Shown in pieces: positions 58,443 through 64,000 of a stretch of 64,000 nt of DNA (the first letter of the stretch is position 1; every line of letters starts with the position of its first letter). The stretch is from the NCBI GenBank assembly GCA_910579745.1, contig CAJTVH010000009.1:16470-80469 (forward strand), written 5' to 3'. This stretch comes from an uncultured Clostridia bacterium. Lineage in GTDB: Bacteria; Bacillota; Clostridia; Lachnospirales; CAG-274. The position numbers and the translations under genes are program-made. Below the pieces are notes generated by a model. The model saw only the letters and a program-made list of their open reading frames with translations. It made no database searches and was not told the DNA's origin.

Positions 58443-59870
58443 TTATTTAGCTATAATTTTCTCATATAATTTAATATACTCTTTCGCTGAGTTATCCCAG
58501 CTGAATTTAGTATTAAGAGCGTTTTTAACGATATTTTCCCAATCATCAGTGTAATAAGCGTGGATAGCGTTATTAAGCGCCCACATCATTCCGCTCGCTA
58601 TATAGTCGTGGAAAGTAAATCCGTTTCCCTCTTTTGTGTCATAATTATACTCGGTAACGGTATCGACGAGCCCGCCTGTTGTCCTTACCACAGGAATGGT
58701 TCCATAGCTCATGGCGAAAAGCTGTCCGAGGCCACACGGCTCGAAAAGGGATGGCATTAAGAATATATCGGAGGAAGCGTATATTTTCTGCGCCAAAGTG
58801 TTGTCAAACATTATATTGGCACTGATTTTATCAGGATGGCGATAAGCGAATTCTTTTAAAATATACTCATATCTTCCGTCACCCGTGCCCAATACAACAA
58901 GCTGTACATCTTTTGATAGTATTTCGCCTATAGCATCTATTACAAGGTTTATTCCTTTCTGGTCAACAAGCCTTGATATTATGCTTATCATAGGCACGTC
59001 CTTAACGGGGAGACCAAGCTCTTCCTGTAATTTCTTTTTGTTTTCTTTTTTGCCGGATATATCGTTTATATCAAAGTTTTTATAAATCAATTCGCTTGAG
59101 GAGGGGTCTGTCTGAGAGTAATCAACTCCGTTCACGATTCCCGACAGCTCGTTCTTTCGCGCGCGGAGAAGACCGTCGAGCCCATAACCGTAATGTCCCG
59201 TTTGTATCTCATAGGAATATGTATTGCTTACGGTGCTTACTTGGTCAGCGTAAACTATTCCAGCTTTCATAAAGCTTACCATTCCGTTAAACTCTAATTT
59301 ATCAGAGGTAAAATAACCGTCGTTAAGTCCCATTATGCCAAGTATATTTCTTCCGCATATTCCCTGATATTGAATATTATGAATTGTAAAAAGGGTTTTA
59401 ATATTTGAGAGGGGCAGATAACGGCTGTAGTAATCTTTAGCGTAAACACACACAGGACCCGTCTGCCAGTCGTTACAATGGATAACGTCAGGCACGAAAT
59501 CGATTGTGTTTAAAAGGTCTAACGCGGCTTTGCAGAAAAAGGCGAAACGCTCCCCGTCGTCGTTATAGCCATAGTAACCGTCTCGGTTTGAGAAATAATA
59601 ATCGTTTTCTATAACGTAGGTAGGTACTTCCGACTGTAATTTATATACGGAGGCACTTTGCTCTCTCCACTCAAGTTTTATTTTATATGAACCGACAAAT
59701 TCGGCTGATTTTGTGTATTCGTCTTTAATTGTCTTATATTTTGGGAAAACGACTCTCACATCAACGCCGTTATTTTTGAGAGCTTTTGGCAAAGAACCGG
59801 CAACGTCGCCCAGACCACCGCTTTTAGCGTAAGGTGACACTTCCGATGATACAAACAATATTTTAAGCAT
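58443..59870 (-). CDS. glgA: Glycogen synthase
   Basis: A 475-residue GT5 glycosyltransferase that extends glycogen from ADP-glucose. The ADP-glucose loop SPYAKSGGLGDVAGSLPKAL lies at residues 12-31. VIHCNDWQTGPVCVYAK, FTIHNIQYQG, INGVDYSQTDP-type NGVDYS and MPSLFEPCGLGQLFAMSYGTIPVVRTTGGLVDTV (catalytic Glu region) complete it. Other glg genes are not in the window. A long gap with a family E repeat lies upstream. Confidence 0.96.
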   Translation of the reverse strand: MLKILFVSSEVSPYAKSGGLGDVAGSLPKALKNNGVDVRVVFPKYKTIKDEYTKSAEFVGSYKIKLEWREQSASVYKLQSEVPTYVIENDYYFSNRDGYYGYNDDGERFAFFCKAALDLLNTIDFVPDVIHCNDWQTGPVCVYAKDYYSRYLPLSNIKTLFTIHNIQYQGICGRNILGIMGLNDGYFTSDKLEFNGMVSFMKAGIVYADQVSTVSNTYSYEIQTGHYGYGLDGLLRARKNELSGIVNGVDYSQTDPSSSELIYKNFDINDISGKKENKKKLQEELGLPVKDVPMISIISRLVDQKGINLVIDAIGEILSKDVQLVVLGTGDGRYEYILKEFAYRHPDKISANIMFDNTLAQKIYASSDIFLMPSLFEPCGLGQLFAMSYGTIPVVRTTGGLVDTVTEYNYDTKEGNGFTFHDYIASGMMWALNNAIHAYYTDDWENIVKNALNTKFSWDNSAKEYIKLYEKIIAK

Positions 59871-59939
59871 AATATAATTCCCCCTTCTTAAATAGAAAAT
59901 TATTTACTGAAACACTGATTTAAAGGCATTAAAAGTAAA

Positions 59940-60105
59940 TCAAATTTAACCGACTAAGCGAGTCCCAGCTTTTTTAAGCGGGAGAGAGATTACTCTTATA
60001 TTCAGCGTGAGCCTATACGGAATATAAAGGCGTTATGAAACGCTGTGGGTTTAGAGTATTTTTTATAAGATAAAAATATGAATAGTCTGATTTGTCGGCG
60101 TTACA
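59940..60105. repeat. Family E repeat upstream of glgA
   Basis: Contains GCTTTTTTAAGCGGGAGAGAGATTACTCTTATATTCAGCG, a GGCGTTATGAAACGC hairpin and TATTTTTTATAAGATAAAAATATGAATAGTC, matching the other family E copies. The rest of the 581-base gap 59871-60451 is AT-rich without a gene. Confidence 0.55.
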
Positions 60106-60377
60106 CAAATTATATCACTGTCTCACATCAATAATTTAGCTATATATTTTAAAAAAATATATAAAAAACAACAGGTATAGTTTAGGTTTTTTATAAAGAT
60201 TGTCCGCTTTTATAAAAAATATCCCTCTATATTAATAATACTATTTTTTTTAGGTAAACGCAAGCGAAATTGAATTTTTCAACAAATTAACCAAATAGTT
60301 AAAATATTTGCCCTATAATTTATTTGTAATTTTAGTAAATTTGCTTTGTGGAAGATATAGGAAAATTTTTAATAAAA

Positions 60378-60412
60378 GATAAAGGCGCATCAATTTGATA
60401 CGCCTTTATCTT
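60378..60412. terminator. Terminator after the DUF4914 gene
   Basis: GATAAAGGCGCATCA pairs with TGATACGCCTTTATC with one mismatch, loop ATT. It lies about 40 bases after the DUF4914 stop codon on the minus strand. Confidence 0.7.
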
Positions 60413-60451
60413 TATCATATATATATAAAAAGGAAAAATTATGAAGCGATA

Positions 60452-62341
60452 TTAAAGTTTCGGAATAAGGTTAAAGTAGTCCTCAACGGAAGCGTCTTTC
60501 ATACAAGCGTCGATAATTTGTTTTCCGAGAGAATCAAGTTCTTTAACGTTAAATGGCTCAAGCTGTTCTTTAAAGAAATCAGTGAGGATTTTAGCGCCCT
60601 CGTCATACGCCTCGTTTCCGACTTCCGTCTGATAATTAACCTGTAAAAATCCTTTAGGGATAACGTTTCCGTCAAGTTTAACGGAATTTAAAGCGTATCC
60701 CAAAAGAGGGCAACGGGAAGGCGTAAGGGATTCTTTTCTAAACTGAACGGCGCCTCTTCTGGAGAGATATTCTCTTGTTGCCCATTCTCCGGCGAAACCT
60801 ACTTTATAAGCGCCTATATATTGATTAGGTATAAGTATATAACGAGTTGAGAGAGATTTTTTAATTTGGCGGAGAAGAAGGTTAGCCTGGTCTACTCTCT
60901 TGCCTGTGGCGAAAGGCCAATATGAGCCAACGCCCTCGCTTTTCATACCTTTTGTGTTATCTATTATACTTGGGTTAGCGAAGCCTCTAGGAGCTATAAG
61001 TCTCCACAGCCAGGCGAGAGCCGGCGGAAGTACATGGAACATACCTATAATTCCATAGTTGGGATTTTCTTTTGTTGTTGGCGGCGTACGAACTCCGAAA
61101 GAACGGATGTCAACCTCCACAATGCCCTGAACGATGTTTTTCTTTAAGTGTCTCGGAATTATTACTCGAGGGTTAGGACATGGTTTTCCGGGAGCGTCCT
61201 CGATATGTTCCCATATAAGACATGTGGAATCGGGAACAGCGTCCATATTAAGGAAAATAAGAGGTTCCTCAGGCGTTAGACAAGCTTTTTCAAGTTCAGG
61301 GTCCGTGCCATATTCTTTTATATGGTCAACACGTAAGAACCAGCCGTACTCAGCGTCAGCGACAACAAGCTTGTTGCTGCTGTTCTGAAGGGACGGATGA
61401 GCGAGCGCCATATCGTCCGTTACGGGGAAAAGTTCCGATGTATCGGTTATATTTATAAGGGTTTCGGCTTCCGTGAATATATTCTTTCCGAGAAGGAGAC
61501 GACCGTCAGGCTGTCTGTGGAACTGTTCTGTCATTTCACTCTTTCCGCCGCCGGAAGCGCCCTCGTGCATAATTGTGAGAGCCAAATCGTAAGGAGTTAC
61601 TATTTTTACGGTTGAGGCGTGAAGAGTCGCCCAGTTTTCCTGCTCGCCTATATCGAGAAGGATACTGTATACGCCTTTTTTAGCGCTTGGTCCCGGATAG
61701 AGATTGTATGAGAATACCTCGTGAAGGTCAAATCCTCTTTTATGAACCACAATTTGTTTTCCGTCGAATTTTGTATGCCTGAAAGGCGGGGCTACATATA
61801 TAATAGCTTTCGGCTTAAATCTGTTCGGCAGAGAGTCAGCGGGGACAAAGCCCTGCAAGTCCGCCAAAGCCGCGGCGAAGAAAGCGGCGTTAGCCGGAAT
61901 AACGGCTACAGAGGCGTAGCCTATGTCTATATCCTCGTTTCCTGAGTAGAAAGGAAGAACGATAAGTTTTTTTTGGTCTTTAAGCCACTTAAAGGTTTCT
62001 CTTCTTGTAGCGTCGAAAGACTCGCCAAAACGCTCCTCATATGTAGGTTTATCGGTAGGAAGGTCGTCGGCTATTACCATACTGTTAGGGTCTCTTCGGC
62101 GCATTGAGAGGTCGTCGAAATTAGCGACAATACCGTTTTTACATCTTACAACATAAGCTTCTCTAATAGTTTCCCCGTTTACATCATAGGAAACGTCCCA
62201 TGTATTGTTTTCTTTTCCTCCGAGAGCGAGTTCAAAAAGCTCCGCTTTGGAATTTGGAATGATAATCTCCATGTCGTCCGCTTTAAGAATAGCTTCGATT
62301 TGCTCTGGAAGAACCATTCTGTTAATTTTTGAGTTACTCAT
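60452..62341 (-). CDS. DUF4914 family protein, PEPCK-like P-loop
   Basis: A 629-residue cytoplasmic protein. The motif HEGASGGGKSEMTEQF near residue 275 is a P-loop of the PEP-carboxykinase / HPr-kinase type. KAIIYVAPPFRHTKFDGKQIVVHKRGFDLHEVFSYNLYPGPSAKKGVYSILLDIGEQENW and MFHVLPPALAWLWRLIAPRGFANPSI are recognisable DUF4914 stretches. The reaction is unknown. AAGGAGGTATATA precedes the ATG at 62341; a longer frame upstream has no site. Confidence 0.85.
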   Translation of the reverse strand: MSNSKINRMVLPEQIEAILKADDMEIIIPNSKAELFELALGGKENNTWDVSYDVNGETIREAYVVRCKNGIVANFDDLSMRRRDPNSMVIADDLPTDKPTYEERFGESFDATRRETFKWLKDQKKLIVLPFYSGNEDIDIGYASVAVIPANAAFFAAALADLQGFVPADSLPNRFKPKAIIYVAPPFRHTKFDGKQIVVHKRGFDLHEVFSYNLYPGPSAKKGVYSILLDIGEQENWATLHASTVKIVTPYDLALTIMHEGASGGGKSEMTEQFHRQPDGRLLLGKNIFTEAETLINITDTSELFPVTDDMALAHPSLQNSSNKLVVADAEYGWFLRVDHIKEYGTDPELEKACLTPEEPLIFLNMDAVPDSTCLIWEHIEDAPGKPCPNPRVIIPRHLKKNIVQGIVEVDIRSFGVRTPPTTKENPNYGIIGMFHVLPPALAWLWRLIAPRGFANPSIIDNTKGMKSEGVGSYWPFATGKRVDQANLLLRQIKKSLSTRYILIPNQYIGAYKVGFAGEWATREYLSRRGAVQFRKESLTPSRCPLLGYALNSVKLDGNVIPKGFLQVNYQTEVGNEAYDEGAKILTDFFKEQLEPFNVKELDSLGKQIIDACMKDASVEDYFNLIPKL

Positions 62342-62479
62342 TATATACCTCCTTGTTTTACCCCGGCGAGAAAAGCCCGCCAAGTTTTTATAAATCTATA
62401 GCATGTCGAAAAATCGGCATTAGAAAACGGTGATTTTAAAGTTATCAAAAATATAAAAAGATAAGCCGCCGAGTTTTTA

Positions 62480-62575
62480 ATTGAGCAAGTAAGCCCCGCG
62501 ATTTAAAAAGCGGCGGGATTACTTTTATGTTCAGAATATGAGATAAGAAACAAATAGTCTTTGACATACCGCGGC
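62480..62575. repeat. Family E repeat upstream of the DUF4914 gene
   Basis: CCCCGCGATTTAAAAAGCGGCGGGATTACTTTTATGTTCAG and AAACAAATAGTCTTTGAC match the family E hairpin and tail. The remaining part of 62342-62789 is AT-rich with no gene seen. Confidence 0.5.
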
Positions 62576-62789
62576 GTTATTGTTTTATAAAAGCGGTAAA
62601 AGCGAGTTGGCTGAGTTCGGCGGGGAAGGAAATATTTATTTCCGTCCATATATTTTTGATTTAAAAATTAATCAGCGTTTGCTTTAATTCAATCATTAAT
62701 ATAATTTTATCAAAAAAAAGTAAAAAAAACAAGTGGTATTATAAAAAAATTGCCAAAAAATTTTTTCCTCTTGTTATGAACCGGTTAAA

Positions 62790-63749
62790 TCAGATATATT
62801 TTGTATAATTTTCATAAATATTTTTTTGGGATATTATACATTTTAAATGATTTATTATTGAATTGGGAACGAAAGGCATACCCTTTGAGTAAAAATCGCA
62901 GCAAATTTTCATATATTTTGCAGGAAATTTTAGTATAGCCTGCAAAATTTTTATTTCCGTATCGGAAAGAGGATTTATTTTAAAATAAGTTTCCAAAATG
63001 CTCTCAAAACTTAGCGCGGGAGGAGTGTGTTTTCTCACATATCGGTTAATTATATCGGAAAAGTCGGATATAAAAAGTCCTTTAGAAACATTCTCAAAGG
63101 ATATGAGACTTGTTGTTCCGTTATATTTAACAGCGGTTTCCTCTTTTATATTGTTATGGCAGAGAAGCTCAAAATTTCTTGAGCATTCAGGATTTTTAAA
63201 AAGGTCTTTTAACAGCGACATAGCGTTTGACGCTTTTTTTAAAAAATAATCGTAATTTTTTATAAAAATTACGTCGAATTCAGAAAAACTTCCTTTTGAG
63301 GAAATATTTTTTTTAATATTTTTAAAATTTGCAAGTTGTTTTTCATAAATATTCAAAATATTTGTTTTTGTGTCGGTCTCAATATTTATTGTTTTTGAGA
63401 TTCTATGAAAAAGAGCCGTAGTTTGAATTATTTTTTTTACGTCGTTTCCATCGGAAAAGTCTGAGTCAGAAAAATCCTTAAAGTCGGTCATTATGTATTT
63501 TTCCCCGTCGAGGGCGAAATAGGGAAGATTCTGCGTTGACTTATAAAATTTATCGTAGACAGGGTAACCTTTTTTTTCCAATTCGCTTTTTAACTTATCC
63601 GCGCACACAAGAGCGCTTTCCGATGCCTGAGCTTTTTGTATTACTTTTGTTTTGCCGCTTGTTTTGCATATATAGGAATGTTTTGATTTTATAATGGATT
63701 TTGGATTTATTTCAAAGCCTTTTAATACTTCTTGTTTTAAATTTTCCAT
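62790..63749 (-). CDS. CotS-like spore-coat protein (kinase-fold)
   Basis: A 319-residue protein similar to the CotS/YutH family of spore-coat proteins with an aminoglycoside-phosphotransferase fold. ENLKQEVLKGFEINPKSIIKSKHSYICKTSGKTKVIQKA begins the N-lobe. ALDGEKYIMTDFKDF and ALFHRIS mark the hinge and C-lobe. Where the catalytic loop H-G-D is expected the protein reads LCHNNIKEETAVKYNG, and SFENVSKGLFISDFSDIINRYVRKH follows in place of the D-F/D-W region. The Asp of the catalytic loop is missing, so catalysis is doubtful. It points to a spore-forming ancestry. Confidence 0.8.
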   Translation of the reverse strand: MENLKQEVLKGFEINPKSIIKSKHSYICKTSGKTKVIQKAQASESALVCADKLKSELEKKGYPVYDKFYKSTQNLPYFALDGEKYIMTDFKDFSDSDFSDGNDVKKIIQTTALFHRISKTINIETDTKTNILNIYEKQLANFKNIKKNISSKGSFSEFDVIFIKNYDYFLKKASNAMSLLKDLFKNPECSRNFELLCHNNIKEETAVKYNGTTSLISFENVSKGLFISDFSDIINRYVRKHTPPALSFESILETYFKINPLSDTEIKILQAILKFPAKYMKICCDFYSKGMPFVPNSIINHLKCIISQKNIYENYTKYI

Positions 63750-63866
63750 ATCCGCACCTCCGTTTGGTATTAAAACTTTACTGTTTCGCCTGTTATTTAC
63801 CGGCGTTTCCTTAAATTATATGATTAAAGGCGCTTAAATATGAAAAAGCTATTTTTTGTAAAAGAA

Positions 63867-63901
63867 AAAAGACAGCTTCCTTTTAAGGAAAAAGTCTTTT
63901 C
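63867..63901 (-). terminator. Terminator of the partial gene at the window edge
   Basis: On the minus strand AAAAGACTTTTTCC-type stem pairs with GGAAGCTGTCTTTT and is followed by TTCTTTT. It sits just behind the stop codon at 63924. Confidence 0.6.
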
Positions 63902-63923
63902 GCTGAAAACAATTCTTGTGAGT

Positions 63924-64000
63924 CTAATTTTCGTTGTCGATATTATCTTTATCGGCGATTTTTTGAAGAAGTTCCAACGCTTTTGAGATTGCCATAAATA
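63924..64000 (-). CDS. 3' end of a minus-strand gene, cut by the window edge
   Basis: The last 24 or so codons of a frame read MAISKALELLQKIADKDNIDNEN before a TAG stop, a helical acidic C-terminus. A terminator follows. Product cannot be recognised from this piece; the Met shown may or may not be the true start. Confidence 0.5.
   Translation of the reverse strand, partial: FMAISKALELLQKIADKDNIDNEN

Noticed and set aside
1-64000. CRISPR array
   Set aside because: No regularly spaced direct repeats were seen; the recurring sequences are dispersed inverted-repeat elements.

Overview
The window is AT-rich DNA from a low-GC, probably anaerobic Clostridia-type Firmicute. The evidence is the gene families present (ParB followed by a DUF4446 gene, DUF1015 next to serA/serC, DUF4867, DUF4914, DUF5711, YkvI, bacteriohemerythrin, a CotS-like spore-coat kinase homologue), strong GGAGG ribosome binding sites, frequent TTG starts and textbook TTGACA-17-TATAAT promoters. 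No species name can be supported from the sequence alone.

Layout. 0-6.5 kb: parB, a DUF4446 gene, a hydrolase-like protein lacking its expected catalytic residues, argS and two small membrane proteins. 6.5-14.3 kb: arginine biosynthesis as two divergent operons, argC-J-B-D plus a flavin-binding protein gene on the minus strand and argG-H on the plus strand. They share a control region with two promoters and an ArgR-type box. argF is not in the window. 14.5-20.7 kb: a DUF4867 gene, a PepSY protein, serC, serA and a DUF1015 gene. 20.9-38.9 kb: a one-directional PBSX-like / Clostridium-myophage-like structural locus with terminase, portal, scaffold, capsid, connectors, tail sheath, tail tube, tail chaperone, baseplate, fibre and holin. 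39-45 kb: minus-strand housekeeping genes (YigZ, CvpA, DUF5711, hemerythrin, zinc-ribbon protein) and a tRNA-Asp-Val-Leu operon. 45.7-54.3 kb: FliB-like protein, an unusual aquaporin-family protein, M29 aminopeptidase, CheV, a frameshifted acetyltransferase, asnB, a HIT protein and a membrane protein. 54.5-64 kb (minus strand): nuclease-helicase, YkvI transporter, glgA, DUF4914 P-loop protein, CotS-like protein and the 3' end of one more gene.

The phage-like locus is the most unusual part. Its gene order is that of a contractile-tailed phage, and every remaining gene looks intact with a good ribosome binding site. However, there is no tape-measure gene where one is expected, and no integrase, repressor, replication gene or endolysin. 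The tail chaperone still carries an A AAA AAC slippery site leading into a -1 frame extension. The tape-measure position and most other gaps are filled by miniature inverted-repeat elements. One family (A, about 140 bp, with 4-bp target duplications) has six near-identical copies inside the 18-kb locus and one similar copy elsewhere. Copies lie directly upstream of the capsid, sheath and tube genes. A strong promoter followed at once by a terminator lies at the left edge. The locus is either a decaying prophage colonised by MITEs or a domesticated, MITE-regulated particle. The sequence alone cannot decide.

At least six repeat families (A-F) are spread through the intergenic regions. One nested insertion, A inside C at 28.5 kb, gives their relative age and an exact target-site duplication.
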